Assembly (NCBI RefSeq): GCF_001742165.1 | Contig: NZ_CP016442.1 | Location: 744,001-808,000 of the forward strand | DNA length: 64,000 nucleotides | DNA from: Burkholderia stabilis | Lineage (GTDB): Bacteria > Pseudomonadota > Gammaproteobacteria > Burkholderiales > Burkholderiaceae | Direction of reading: 5' to 3' | Part shown: positions 35,695 to 44,638 of the stretch, piece after piece | Numbering within the stretch: position 1 is the stretch's first letter | How the letters are laid out: each line of letters opens with the position of its first letter | The notes under the pieces: generated by a model | Told to the model about the DNA's origin: nothing | The model's input: only the letters and a program-made list of their open reading frames with translations | The model's database searches: none | Position numbers and translations under genes: made by a program

Positions 35695-37448
35695 TCAGCC
35701 GGCGAGGTCCGTGCAAAGCGCATCGGCGCTCACCCATTGCGCGCCCCACGCATCGGCGAGGCGTGCGCCTCGCCCGATCCGCACGGCCCCATCGTCGAAG
35801 TCGACGAACACGACGTGATCGGCTGCGGCAGGTTTCGCCGGCGTCTCGCGCGTGCGCCCGTCGGACAGCACCCACAGCCAGCGCTGCTTGTCGGGCGCGC
35901 GTCGCGCATCGCGCGCGAGCAAGTTCGCGGCCGCCGCGATGCCGTCCGCGAGCGGCGTGCCGCCGCCGCCGTCGACCGGTTCGAGCCAGCGCGCATTCCA
36001 CCAGCGCGGCACGGCCGGGCCGAAGCGTCGGGCGGCGCCGTTGCCGCCGAAGCAGATCAGCGCGGTTTCGACGCGCTCGCGCGCGGCGCGATCGAAATAC
36101 GCGACGATCAGCCCCTTCGCCAGCGCGAGCCGGTCGTGCGGCAGCATCGAAGCGGAACAGTCGAGCACGAAGCAATGCAGCGCGTGCGGCGTGCCGGCCC
36201 GCTTGCGAAAGCGCAGATGGTCGCGTTGCAGCGGGCCGCCGCGCTTCGCGGCGAACGTCGCCGGCCATGCGACCGCCGTGCCGGCGTGTGCCGTCCCCGG
36301 TGCGCGCGCGGATTCGCCTTGCTGCCATCGAGGACCGCGAACGGCGTTCGCGGCGGCGCCCGCTCGATGGCTCAGTGTTTTTTTAGCGGCAGCGGCACGA
36401 CGCTTTTCACGTCGCGCAGCCCGGTCGGCTCCGGCCGCAGATAGCCCCAGTCGCCCTGCGATTCGATGGCGGCACTCGTGTTCGCGCCGGCCGGGTCGTC
36501 CGGCCGCTCGCGCGCATCCGGCGGCGAACGTTCGTCGCGTTCGCGTTCCGGCTGCGACGCGCCCGACGACGGCGGCGTACCGGCATGGCGACGGTGCCGC
36601 AGCACGGCTTCCGCCACGCGCGCCACATGCGAAACCGTCACCGCATCGGCCTGCTCCAGCGCGGCGAGCGCACGCGCCGCGCGCAGCATCACGAGATCGG
36701 CGCGCAACCCGTCGACGGCCGCGTCGATACACAGCGCGCTGACGCGCGCATGAACCGCATCGTCGAAATCCAGCATCGGCAGCCGTGCCCGCGCCGCATG
36801 AATCCGGTCGCCGAGTTCGCGCTGCGCGGGTGCATGACGCGCGCGGAACGCGTCCGGATCGAGATCGAACGCGAGTCGTGCCTTCACGATCCGCTCGCGC
36901 TGTGCGGCGTCGAAGCAATTCTCCAGCTCGACCATCAGCCCGAAGCGGTCGAGCAATTGCGGACGCAATTCGCCCTCCTCGGGATTCATCGTGCCGACCA
37001 GCACGAAGCGCGCATCGTGCGCGTGCGACACGCCATCGCGCTCGACGATGTTCACGCCGCTCGCGGCGACGTCGAGCAGCGTATCGACGAGCCCGTCGGC
37101 GAGCAGGTTGACTTCATCGACGTACAGCACGCCGAGATGCGCGCGCGCCAGCAGGCCGGGCCGGAAGCGCACGCCGTTCTCGGCGAGCGCATGCGCGAGA
37201 TCGAGCGTGCCCGTCACCTGCTCGTCGCTCGCCGACAGCGGCAGCGTAACGAACTGCCCTTCGGGCAACAGCTCCGCGAGGCCGCGCGCGGCGGTCGATT
37301 TCGCGGTGCCGCGCGGCCCGCTCACGAGCACGCCGCCGAGCGACGGATCGATCGCGGCAAGCAGCAGCGCCTGCTGCAACGCATCCTGCGCAACGAGCGC
37401 CGCAAACGGAAAAACCGCGCGTGCGCGGTGCGTCGTCGGATCGGTCAT
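35695..37448 (-). CDS. chlD: ChlD-type chelatase medium subunit (AAA+ plus VWA), made by -1 frameshifting
   Basis: The full-length product joins two frames. Frame 0 runs from ATG 37448 to the AAA codon ending at 36378 (357 residues). Frame -1 runs from 36378 to the stop at 35695 (227 residues), giving 584 residues, a usual ChlD length. The AAA+ part has Walker A GPRGTAKST (44-52) and Walker B VLYVDEVNLL (DE at 111-112). The VWA part has the MIDAS DCSAS at about 430-434 and GGTPL for the metal site. The VWA frame has no ATG, GTG or TTG before the MIDAS, so it cannot start by itself. It should act with CobN to insert cobalt into hydrogenobyrinic acid a,c-diamide. It overlaps the cobN stop (ATGA). 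No cobS/cobT or separate chlI was found in this window. Confidence 0.85.
36325..36386 (-). promoter_or_regulatory. programmed -1 ribosomal frameshift site (slippery A7 plus hairpin)
   Basis: Read on the minus strand: CTA AAA AAA CAC TGA, with seven A residues at 36384-36378 as slippery site and the zero-frame stop five bases later. Seven bases after the A-run a long hairpin starts: CCATCGAG (36370-36363) pairs with CTCGATGG (36332-36325), and inside it CCGCGAAC/GTTCGCGG form an 8-bp stem with a 3-base loop (36335-36353). Spacer length and stability fit a -1 frameshift stimulator. Confidence 0.82.
36372..37448 (-). CDS. ChlI-like AAA+ small subunit (zero-frame product of chlD)
   Basis: When the ribosome does not shift, translation ends at the TGA at 36372-36374 after LPLKKH, giving a 358-residue protein. 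It contains the complete AAA+ module of a magnesium-chelatase I subunit (MTDPTTHRARAVFPFAALVA, Walker A, Walker B, and MNPEEGELRPQLLDRFGLMV), plus a Pro/Arg-rich acidic linker of about 60 residues. It would serve as the small subunit of the cobalt chelatase motor ring. Production from the same gene as the medium subunit is inferred from the frameshift signals. Confidence 0.75.
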   Translation of the reverse strand: MTDPTTHRARAVFPFAALVAQDALQQALLLAAIDPSLGGVLVSGPRGTAKSTAARGLAELLPEGQFVTLPLSASDEQVTGTLDLAHALAENGVRFRPGLLARAHLGVLYVDEVNLLADGLVDTLLDVAASGVNIVERDGVSHAHDARFVLVGTMNPEEGELRPQLLDRFGLMVELENCFDAAQRERIVKARLAFDLDPDAFRARHAPAQRELGDRIHAARARLPMLDFDDAVHARVSALCIDAAVDGLRADLVMLRAARALAALEQADAVTVSHVARVAEAVLRHRRHAGTPPSSGASQPERERDERSPPDARERPDDPAGANTSAAIESQGDWGYLRPEPTGLRDVKSVVPLPLKKH

Positions 37449-40400
37449 CGCCGTCCCCCTTCCTCAAGTTGTTCGCTGGCGAGCCAGACCGCCTCGATCC
37501 GCTCGCGATAGTCGCCCGGCTGCTGCCACAAGCCGCGCTGCATCGCCTCGACGAAGCGTTCGCAGATGCCGTGCAGCGCCTTCGGATTGTGCCGTTCGAG
37601 GAACGCGCGCGTGTCGTCGTCGAACAGGTACGCGTCGGCGACGAGCGCGTACTGGTGGTCGGACAGCACGCGCGCGGTCGCGTCATAGCCGTACAGGTAG
37701 TCGACGGTTGCGGCCATTTCGGCCGCGCCCTTGTAGCCGTGGCGCTTCACGCCGTCGAGCCATTTCGGGTTGACGACGCGCGAGCGGATCACGCGCGCGA
37801 TCTCCTCGCGCAGCGTGCGCATCTTCGGCGCGACAGGGTTCGCGTGATCGCCGTGGTAGATGCTCGGCTGCTGCCCGGACAAATGCCGCACGGCCGCCGT
37901 CATCCCGCCCTGGAACTGGTAGTAGTCGTTCGAATCGAGGATGTCGTGCTCGCGGCTGTCCTGGTTCTGCACGACGACGTCGATCGTGGCCAGCCGCTCG
38001 CCGAACACGTCGGGCGCGGCGTCGCCCGCGCTGTTCTGCGCGTACGCGTGGCCGCCCCACTGGCGGTACGCATCCGCAAGATCGGCGTCGCTCTGCCAGC
38101 GGCGCTGGTCGATCAGATCCTGCAGGCCCGCGCCGTAGCTGCCCGGCCGCGCGCCGAACACGCGCCAGCCGGCGCGGCGCCGCGCTTCGTCGGGCGGCAC
38201 GCCCTGCGCGATCCATTTCGCACGCTCGCGCTCGATGCGCGCGCGGATCGGGTTCAGTTCCTCGGGCTCGTCGAGCGCGGCGACGGCCTGCATGGCCGCG
38301 TCGAACAGGTGCATCAGGTTCGGGAACGCGTCGCGGAAGAAACCCGACACGCGCAGCGTCACGTCGATGCGCGGCCGGTCGAAAATCTCGATCGGCAGGA
38401 TCTCGAAGTCGGTCACGCGATGGCTGCCGTGCGCCCATTTCGGCCGCACGCCGAGCAGCGCGAACGCCTGCGCGATGTCGTCGCCGCCGGTGCGCATCGT
38501 CGCCGTGCCCCAGACGGACAGGCCGATCGCGCGCGGGTAATCACCGTGATCCTGCAGGTGGCGCTCGATCAACTGCTGCGCGGATTTCAGGCCGAGCGAC
38601 CATGCGGCCTGCGTCGGCACCGCGCGCGTGTCGACCGAGTAGAAGTTGCGCCCGGTCGGCAGCACGTCGGGACGGCCGCGCGATGGTGAGCCGCTCGGTC
38701 CCGGCGGCACGAAGCGGCCGTCGAGCCCGCGCAGCAATTGACGCATTTCCTCGCCGCCGCACGCGTCGAGCGCGGGCATCAGCGCCGAGCGCACGCGCGC
38801 GATCACCGCGAGCGTATGCGGCCATTCGCCGGGCGGGGTCGTGTCGATATCGGCCGCCGCGTTGCCCGGTCCGGCCGCACACAGTCCGTCGAGCCAGTGC
38901 TGCGCGAGCCGTTCGAGCCGCTCGCGCGTATCGCCCGCATGCCGCCACGGCGATGCGTCGAGCGCCTGCAGGATCGCCGGACGCGGGCCGGCCCACGGCG
39001 CGGCCCAGTCGGCGGCAAGCGGGTCGAAGTCGTCGCCGAGCACGAGATCGCGCGCGAGCGCGCCGATCAGCCCCGCGCGCTCACCCTTGCCGTCGCCGAC
39101 CGGAAAGCGCGCAAGCGCGAGCAGCGTATCGCGCCGCTGACGATCGGCCGGCGACAGGCCGAACACGTGCAGCCCGTCGCGAATCTGCGCTTCCTTCAGT
39201 TCGCACAGCCACGCGTCGACGCGCGTCAGCAGCGCATCCTCGTCGCCCGTGTCGCGCGGCGGCGACACGCTCAGTTCGTCGTGCAGCCGGTGCTCGGCGA
39301 TCGTCGCGAGAATCGTCTTGCGCAGCAGCTTCGCGCGCCGCGCATCGACCATCAGCGCTTCGTAGTATTCGTCGACCTGCCGCTCGAGATCCTGCAGCGG
39401 GCCGTAGTTTTCCGCGCGCGTGAGCGGCGGCATCAGGTGATCGACGATCACGGCCTGCGCGCGGCGCTTCGCTTGGCTGCCCTCGCCCGGATCGTTGACG
39501 ATGAACGGATACAGGTGCGGCAGCGGCCCGAGCGTCAGGTCGGGCCAGCATGCGTCGGACAGCGCGACGCTCTTGCCCGGCAGCCATTCGAGGTTGCCGT
39601 GCTTGCCGAGATGGATGACCGCGTCGATGCGATACGCATCGCGCAGCCAGAAATAGAACGCGAGATACGCATGCGGCGGCACCAGATCCGCGTCGTGGTA
39701 GCTCGCGTAGTCGTTCTCGCCGCGCGAGCGCGACGGCTGGATGCCGACGAACACGTTGCCCACGCGCCAGCCCGCGATCGTGAAGCGCCCTTGCCGCAGC
39801 GTCGGGTCGGCTTCCGGCGCGCCCCAGCGTTCGTTCAGCGCGTCGCGCACGGCCGCCGGCAATTGCGCGAAATGCGCGAGGTAATCGGCCAGCGCGAAAC
39901 TCTGGAACGCCGGGCGCAGCGCATGCACGGCCGCGTCGTTGGTCACGCCTTCGGTGAGCCGCGCGATCAGCGCGTTGCCGTCGGGCGGCAAATCGGCCAC
40001 CACGTAGCCCGCATCGCGCAGCGCCGCGAGCACGCGCAGCGCGGACGCCGGCGTGTCGAGCCCGACGCCGTTGCCGATCCGCCCTTCGCTTTGCGGATAG
40101 TTCGCGAGAATCAGCGCGACGCGCTTGCTCGCGTTGTCGAGCGTGCGCAGCCGGCACCAGCCGCGCGCGAGCGCCGCGACGAACGCGATCCGCTCGGCGT
40201 CCGGCTGGTAGCGCACCACGTCGACCTCGGTGTGCGGACAGCGATACGCGAGCCCCTTGAAACTCACCGCACGCGTGACGATGCGCCCGTCGACCTCGGG
40301 CAGCGCGATGTGCATCGCGATGTCGCGCGCGTGCAGGCCCTGGTTGTCGGCCACCCATGCGTCGCGATTGCCGCCGGACAGGATCACCTGCAGCACCGGC

Positions 40401-41260
40401 GCATCGCCGGCGAGCACTTCCGGCTCGGCGGCATCGATCGCGCCGGCCGCGAACGCGGTCGTGTTCAGCACGAGCGCGACGTCGTGCGTGTCGCAGAGCT
40501 GCGTGATGACTTCGCGGCTCACCGCGTCCTTCAGCGACGTCACCGCGATCGGCAGCGGATTCAGCCCTTCCTGCACGAGCGCGTCGGCCAGCGCGTCGAA
40601 CACGGCCGTGTTCGCGGCCTGCCAGTGCGCGCGGTAGAACAGGATCGCGACGACGGGCGCGCCGGGCGTCCAGCGCGGCCGCCAGTCGTCGACGCTCGCG
40701 CGGTCGCGCGCCGGGTGATACAGCGCGGCGGCCGGCAGCGGGCGCGGCGGCTCGGGTTCGTCGCCGAAGCCGAGCGTATGGAACGCGATGCTGCGCAGCA
40801 GCGCCTCGGCGTTGTGCACGCCGCCTTCGCGCAGATAGCGCCACCACAGCCGGCACAGCTCGGGCGCGACCGTGCTTTTCGCGACGAGATTCGGGTCCTC
40901 CTGCAGGTCGCCCGAAAACATCGCGAGCTGCTGCGCACGCTTCGACGCGAGCGACACGGCCTGCTCGATCCCGTACGGCCAGTACGCTTCGCCGCCGAGA
41001 TGATCGATCACGACCGTCTTCGCATGACGCAGCACGTCGTCGACGTAGAAATCGACGGACGCCGGCTGCCGCAGGAACGTGACGTTCGCGAGCCGCACGC
41101 TCGGGAACCCGGCCGGCAGGTGCGGCACGACGCTCGCGAGCAGCGACAGCGTCGTGTCGGCCGAACTCAGGATCACGATGTCGGCCGGTTGCTGGTCGAT
41201 CCGGACGACACCCTGCGTATCGTCGACGAAACCGCCCGGCGTGGTGCGCAGCAGATGCAT
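37445..41260 (-). CDS. cobN: cobaltochelatase large subunit CobN
   Basis: A 1271-residue CobN, the usual size. It holds the tetrapyrrole and metal site of the ATP-dependent cobalt chelatase. Features: MHLLRTTPGGFVDDTQGVVR start, ARGWCRLRTLDNASKRVAL and YPQSEGRIGNGVGLDTPAS early, HLGKHGNLEWLPGKSVALSD in the middle (with conserved His/Glu), and DYLYGYDATARVLSDHQYAL near the end. It begins 6 bases after cobW and its stop overlaps the chlD start by four bases. The operon is led by a cobalamin riboswitch. The motor subunits come from chlD. Confidence 0.96.
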   Translation of the reverse strand: MHLLRTTPGGFVDDTQGVVRIDQQPADIVILSSADTTLSLLASVVPHLPAGFPSVRLANVTFLRQPASVDFYVDDVLRHAKTVVIDHLGGEAYWPYGIEQAVSLASKRAQQLAMFSGDLQEDPNLVAKSTVAPELCRLWWRYLREGGVHNAEALLRSIAFHTLGFGDEPEPPRPLPAAALYHPARDRASVDDWRPRWTPGAPVVAILFYRAHWQAANTAVFDALADALVQEGLNPLPIAVTSLKDAVSREVITQLCDTHDVALVLNTTAFAAGAIDAAEPEVLAGDAPVLQVILSGGNRDAWVADNQGLHARDIAMHIALPEVDGRIVTRAVSFKGLAYRCPHTEVDVVRYQPDAERIAFVAALARGWCRLRTLDNASKRVALILANYPQSEGRIGNGVGLDTPASALRVLAALRDAGYVVADLPPDGNALIARLTEGVTNDAAVHALRPAFQSFALADYLAHFAQLPAAVRDALNERWGAPEADPTLRQGRFTIAGWRVGNVFVGIQPSRSRGENDYASYHDADLVPPHAYLAFYFWLRDAYRIDAVIHLGKHGNLEWLPGKSVALSDACWPDLTLGPLPHLYPFIVNDPGEGSQAKRRAQAVIVDHLMPPLTRAENYGPLQDLERQVDEYYEALMVDARRAKLLRKTILATIAEHRLHDELSVSPPRDTGDEDALLTRVDAWLCELKEAQIRDGLHVFGLSPADRQRRDTLLALARFPVGDGKGERAGLIGALARDLVLGDDFDPLAADWAAPWAGPRPAILQALDASPWRHAGDTRERLERLAQHWLDGLCAAGPGNAAADIDTTPPGEWPHTLAVIARVRSALMPALDACGGEEMRQLLRGLDGRFVPPGPSGSPSRGRPDVLPTGRNFYSVDTRAVPTQAAWSLGLKSAQQLIERHLQDHGDYPRAIGLSVWGTATMRTGGDDIAQAFALLGVRPKWAHGSHRVTDFEILPIEIFDRPRIDVTLRVSGFFRDAFPNLMHLFDAAMQAVAALDEPEELNPIRARIERERAKWIAQGVPPDEARRRAGWRVFGARPGSYGAGLQDLIDQRRWQSDADLADAYRQWGGHAYAQNSAGDAAPDVFGERLATIDVVVQNQDSREHDILDSNDYYQFQGGMTAAVRHLSGQQPSIYHGDHANPVAPKMRTLREEIARVIRSRVVNPKWLDGVKRHGYKGAAEMAATVDYLYGYDATARVLSDHQYALVADAYLFDDDTRAFLERHNPKALHGICERFVEAMQRGLWQQPGDYRERIEAVWLASEQLEEGGRR

Positions 41261-41266
41261 CGTGCG

Positions 41267-42355
41267 TTACGCCTGTTGCGGCTCGGCCGCGCACGCGGCG
41301 TCGAACGCGCGCTGCAGCGCGGCCGCGTCGAGATCCTCGCCGATCAGCACGAAGCGGCTCGCGCGCGTTTCGCCGTCTTGCCAGCGGCGGTCGAAATAGC
41401 TGTCGAAACGGCGGCCGACGCCCTGGATCACGAGCCGCATCGGTGCACCGGGCAGCGCGGCGAAACCCTTCGCGCGGTAGATCGTGTGCGTCTCGACGAC
41501 CCGCTGCAGCGCGGCGATCGTCGCTTCGCGCGTACCCGCATCGCCCGACACGACCACCGAGTCGAAATCGTCGTGATGGTGGTCGTGGTCGCCGTCGTCG
41601 GCCGAGCCGTGATGGTCGTGACGCAGGTGGATCGTTTCTTCCGACGCCGATTCGAGGCCGAGCAGCATCGCGAGATCGAGTTCGCCGCGCGTCGCGCGCA
41701 CGATCTTCACCTGCGGCGGGATCTCGTCGCGGATCGCGGTTTCGATCTGCGCGAATTCCGCATCGCCGACGAGATCGGCCTTGTTCACGATCACGAGATC
41801 GGCGGACGACAGTTGATCGGCGAACAGCTCGTGCAGCGGCGATTCGTGGTCGAGGTTCGGATCGGCGCGGCGCTGCGCATCGACGGCCTGCGGGTTTTCC
41901 GCGAACTGGCCGCTCGCGGCGGCCGGCCCGTCGACGACGGTCACGACCGCATCGACCGTGAAGCTGTTGCGGATCGTCGGCCAGTTGAACGCCTGCACGA
42001 GCGGCTTCGGCAGCGCGAGCCCCGACGTTTCGATCAGCACGTGGTCGATATCCGCGCGCCGTTCGACAAGCGCTTCCATCACCGGATAGAACTCTTCCTG
42101 CACGGTGCAGCACAGGCAGCCGTTCGCGAGCTCGTAGAGCTGGCCCGATGCTTCGTTCTGCGCGCCCTCGGCATCCTCGCAGCCGATGCCGCAGCCCTTG
42201 AGGATTTCGCCGTCGATGCCGAGCTCGCCGAATTCGTTGACGATCACCGCGATGCGGCGGCCTTCGGCGTGCTGCAGGATGTGGCGCATCAGCGTCGTCT
42301 TGCCGCTGCCGAGAAAGCCCGTGACGATCGTGACGGGAAGCTTGCGTAGGGTCAT
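41267..42355 (-). CDS. cobW: CobW-family GTPase (cobalt chaperone)
   Basis: A 362-residue G3E-family GTPase. Walker A is GFLGSGKTTL (13-22). The metal-binding CxCC reads NGCLCC (78-83). Further cysteines appear in KGCGIGCED. A histidine/aspartate-rich loop (DHHGSADDGDHDHHHDDF) lies before the C-terminal CobW_C domain, which fits a metal store. CobW proteins are thought to deliver Co2+ to the chelatase CobN, the next gene 6 bases downstream. It is the first main gene after a cobalamin riboswitch. Confidence 0.95.
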   Translation of the reverse strand: MTLRKLPVTIVTGFLGSGKTTLMRHILQHAEGRRIAVIVNEFGELGIDGEILKGCGIGCEDAEGAQNEASGQLYELANGCLCCTVQEEFYPVMEALVERRADIDHVLIETSGLALPKPLVQAFNWPTIRNSFTVDAVVTVVDGPAAASGQFAENPQAVDAQRRADPNLDHESPLHELFADQLSSADLVIVNKADLVGDAEFAQIETAIRDEIPPQVKIVRATRGELDLAMLLGLESASEETIHLRHDHHGSADDGDHDHHHDDFDSVVVSGDAGTREATIAALQRVVETHTIYRAKGFAALPGAPMRLVIQGVGRRFDSYFDRRWQDGETRASRFVLIGEDLDAAALQRAFDAACAAEPQQA

Positions 42356-42380
42356 GGTAGGTCCTGTGTCGAAAGTGGAA

Positions 42381-42497
42381 TCAGGCCGGGATCGTCGCGT
42401 CGAAGGCGGCGCGGCAATTCATCTGGCGGATCGCGGGCAGGTCGCCGCGCAGCCCGGACGGACGGACGCAGGACGGACGGAACGACGAATCGGACAT
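42381..42497 (-). CDS. possible 38-residue leader protein before cobW
   Basis: A short frame (MSDSSFRPSCVRPSGLRGDL through ATIPA) with AAGGAAG 6 bases before its ATG. It ends 25 bases upstream of the cobW ATG, between the riboswitch and cobW. It may be translated and coupled to cobW, or be part of the riboswitch expression platform. No family is recognised. Confidence 0.4.
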   Translation of the reverse strand: MSDSSFRPSCVRPSGLRGDLPAIRQMNCRAAFDATIPA

Positions 42498-42700
42498 GGT
42501 GCTTCCTTGCGAACGGTCGACATCGTGAATGCCAACACGGCTGCCGCCGGCCCTGCCCGCGCCGCCTGCCGTTCGCCGTGCCGGCCGGGCGCGTGCGCGC
42601 GGGGCCGATGGGCGGAGAAAGCGGGAAATGCGCGGGCGTCGGGCCTGCTGCGGCCGTGGACGATGCGCCGCCTCCCCGCGGCGCTGAACCCCAATGTTTA
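42498..42700. other. leader between riboswitch and cobW small ORF, no gene seen
   Basis: About 200 bases of GC-rich leader that separates the aptamer at 42701 from the small ORF at 42497. No reading frame with a binding site is present. It should hold the expression platform of the riboswitch. Confidence 0.45.
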
Positions 42701-42930
42701 GGCCGGTATCCGGGCTGACGAACACGCCGCTTCGCCTTCCCGGATGCGCGCGGCATCCAGTGGCGGTCGTCCGCATGCGTGCGGCATGCGGCGAAGCGGC
42801 GTTGCATCGCGCTGCGCGCGACGCGTTCGCTTACCGTTGCGGGGGCAGCACAGGTTGGCTCGACTGCGGCGCAGGCAGGCTCCCTGTTTCCCGTTTAACT
42901 GCGTGCGCCGGAGCGGCGCGCGCGAGCACC
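42701..42930 (-). ncRNA. cobalamin riboswitch upstream of cobW-cobN-chlD
   Basis: Read on the minus strand: GGTGCTCGCG at the start (42930), TTAAACGGGAAACAGGGAGC, the conserved TGCTGCCCCCGCAACGGTAA near 42850-42830, CGCCACTGG, CATCCGGGAAGGCGAAGC, and the closing CAGCCCGGATACCGGCC at 42717-42701. All conserved cobalamin aptamer blocks are present in order. It points to cobW. Confidence 0.95.
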
Positions 42931-43090
42931 AAAACGCGTGCGAGTGTAGGCGGCGGTGCGGGGAGCGTCAAGGCGGCACGGGCCGCCGGGCCGTGTTTCG
43001 CACGGCCGGCGCGCGACGCCTGAAGCCGCTTCGGGCACCGGCGCGGCGGGTTCGCGCGGGCGGACCGCTGTGCTATCGTAGCGCCGCGTT

Positions 43091-43292
43091 CGGTGCTCGC
43101 ATGCGCATTCCCGCATGCAGTTAAACGGGAAACAGGAGGCGGATGTCCGCCCGGCCTGTGCTGTCCCCGCAACGGTACGCCGCCCGCGCGACGCGCTTCC
43201 CCGCGCGACGCGCCCATGCCGCCCACGATGCCACTGCCCTTCAGCCGGGCGGGAAGGCTGCGGCCTGGCAAGCGGCCAGCCCGGATACCGGC
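43091..43292 (+). ncRNA. cobalamin riboswitch upstream of cobA-cobE-cobO-cobB
   Basis: Plus-strand aptamer: CGGTGCTCGC at 43091, GTTAAACGGGAAACAGGAGGC at 43119-43140, TGTGCTGTCCCCGCAACGGTA at 43157-43177, GCCACTGCCC near 43230, GGGCGGGAAGGCTGCGG at 43247, and the closing CCAGCCCGGATACCGGCC at 43275-43292. It is highly similar to the minus-strand copy 160 bases away and controls the rightward operon. Confidence 0.95.
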
Positions 43293-43480
43293 CGACGCAA
43301 GGGGCGAGCCCGACGCTCGCCGAACGCCCGATCCGCGGGGGACGGATGGGGTGCGCATTCCGCCTGCGTCCGCGTGGGCTTCGTCCGATCCGTCATGCCT
43401 TGCCTGTCTGCCGGCCGCCCATGTGCCGCCCGCCTTTCCCTTTTCACCGTAACGACACGGTGCGCGCCGTGCCGCGCGCG

Positions 43481-44230
43481 ATGAGCCGCGCGTGGCTCAT
43501 CGGCGCTGGCCCCGGCGACGCCGACCTGCTGACGCTCAGGGCCGTGCGCGCGATCGGCGCGGCCGACGTACTGCTCGTCGACGATCTCGTGAACCCCGAC
43601 GTGCTGCGCCATGCGCGCGCCGACGCGCTGATTGAGCACGTCGGCAAGCGCGGCGGCCATGCGTCGACGCCGCAGGAAACGATCGTCGCCGCGATGCTCG
43701 ACCATCTGCGCGCGGGCCGCAGCGTCGCCCGCCTCAAGGGCGGCGATCCGTTCGTGTTCGGCCGCGGCGGCGAGGAACTGGCCGCGCTCGGCGCCGCGGG
43801 TTTTCCGGTGGAAATCGTGAACGGCATCACCGCAGGCATTGCAGCGCCGGCCGCGCTCGGCATTCCGGTCACGCATCGCGGCGACGCGCAGGGGGTGATC
43901 TTCGTCACGGGCCACGGCGCGGGCGCCGACGAGCCCGACTGGCGCGCGCTCGCCGCCACCCGCATGACGATCGTGATCTATATGGGCATTCGCCGGCTCG
44001 ACGCGATTGTGGCAGCGCTGCATGACGGCGGCCTGCCCGGCGATACGCCGTGCGCGGCGATCGAGAATGCGACACGTCCCGATCAGCGGCACGTGCTCGC
44101 GACGCTCGACAATCTCGTCGAACGCGTCGGCGCAACCGGCATCGGTTCGCCGGCGATCGTCGTGATCGGCCGCGTCGCCGCGCTCGCCGATGATCCGGCG
44201 GTGCGCGCGGCGCTCGGCGGCGGCGCATGA
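43481..44230 (+). CDS. cobA: uroporphyrinogen-III C-methyltransferase (SUMT)
   Basis: A 249-residue SUMT that adds methyls at C2 and C7 of uroporphyrinogen III to give precorrin-2, the entry to corrin synthesis. ATG 43481 (MSRAWLIGAGPGDADLLTLR) is the family start; the frame is open back to 43115 through riboswitch sequence. Hallmarks: LLVDDLVNPDVLRHARAD, VGKRGGHASTPQETI and VARLKGGDPFVFGRGGEEL. The gene lies 188 bases after the aptamer and is first in cobA-cobE-cobO-cobB. Confidence 0.96.
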   Translation: MSRAWLIGAGPGDADLLTLRAVRAIGAADVLLVDDLVNPDVLRHARADALIEHVGKRGGHASTPQETIVAAMLDHLRAGRSVARLKGGDPFVFGRGGEELAALGAAGFPVEIVNGITAGIAAPAALGIPVTHRGDAQGVIFVTGHGAGADEPDWRALAATRMTIVIYMGIRRLDAIVAALHDGGLPGDTPCAAIENATRPDQRHVLATLDNLVERVGATGIGSPAIVVIGRVAALADDPAVRAALGGGA

Positions 44231-44604
44231 CGCGCGTCGCGCTCGGCGTCGGCTTCCGCGCGGGCGTGACGGCCGCCCAACTCGATGCCGCGATCCGCGC
44301 CGCGCTCGCGCTCTACCCGGGCGCCGAACCGGCGCTCGTCGCGACGCTCGCCGACAAGGCGCGCACCCGTGCGCTGCGCACGCTGTGTGCGCGACGCGGC
44401 TGGCCGCTCGTCGCGTTCGATGCGGCGCAGCTCGCAAACCGCCCCGAGCTGGCCGTAAGCGGCCCGTCGGATGCCGCGCTCGCGCGCTTCGGCGTCGCGG
44501 GCGTGGCCGAGCCGTGCGCGCAGCTCGCGGCGCCGCATGGCCGGCTGCTGGGCCCCAAATCCATCCGGGACGGCGTGACGGTCGCGCTCGCCGGCCCGCT
44601 CTGA
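44227..44604 (+). CDS. cobE: CobE / CbiG C-terminal domain protein
   Basis: A 125-residue protein matching the CbiG C-terminal domain (CobE). MTRVALGVGFRAGVTAAQLD and ATLADKARTRALRTLCARRG are typical, with GVAGVAEPCAQLAA and GPKSIRDGVTVALA near the end. CobE is required for aerobic cobalamin synthesis in Pseudomonas but its reaction is unclear. The ATG overlaps the cobA stop by four bases. The CbiG N-domain is fused to CobJ, so both CbiG parts exist here but on different proteins. Confidence 0.9.
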   Translation: MTRVALGVGFRAGVTAAQLDAAIRAALALYPGAEPALVATLADKARTRALRTLCARRGWPLVAFDAAQLANRPELAVSGPSDAALARFGVAGVAEPCAQLAAPHGRLLGPKSIRDGVTVALAGPL

Positions 44605-44638
44605 ACCCTTTGTTTCGCTTTCGACAGGACGATTCCCG

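Noticed and set aside
35695..36375. Independent VWA gene starting at CTG 36375
   Set aside because: CTG is a very rare start, there is no ribosome binding site, and the -1 slippery run with hairpin explains the layout better.
38738..42349. Very long plus-strand open frame (about 1200 codons)
   Set aside because: It runs antisense to cobN and cobW, has arginine/histidine-rich low-complexity translation and no domain. It is a shadow produced by high GC content.
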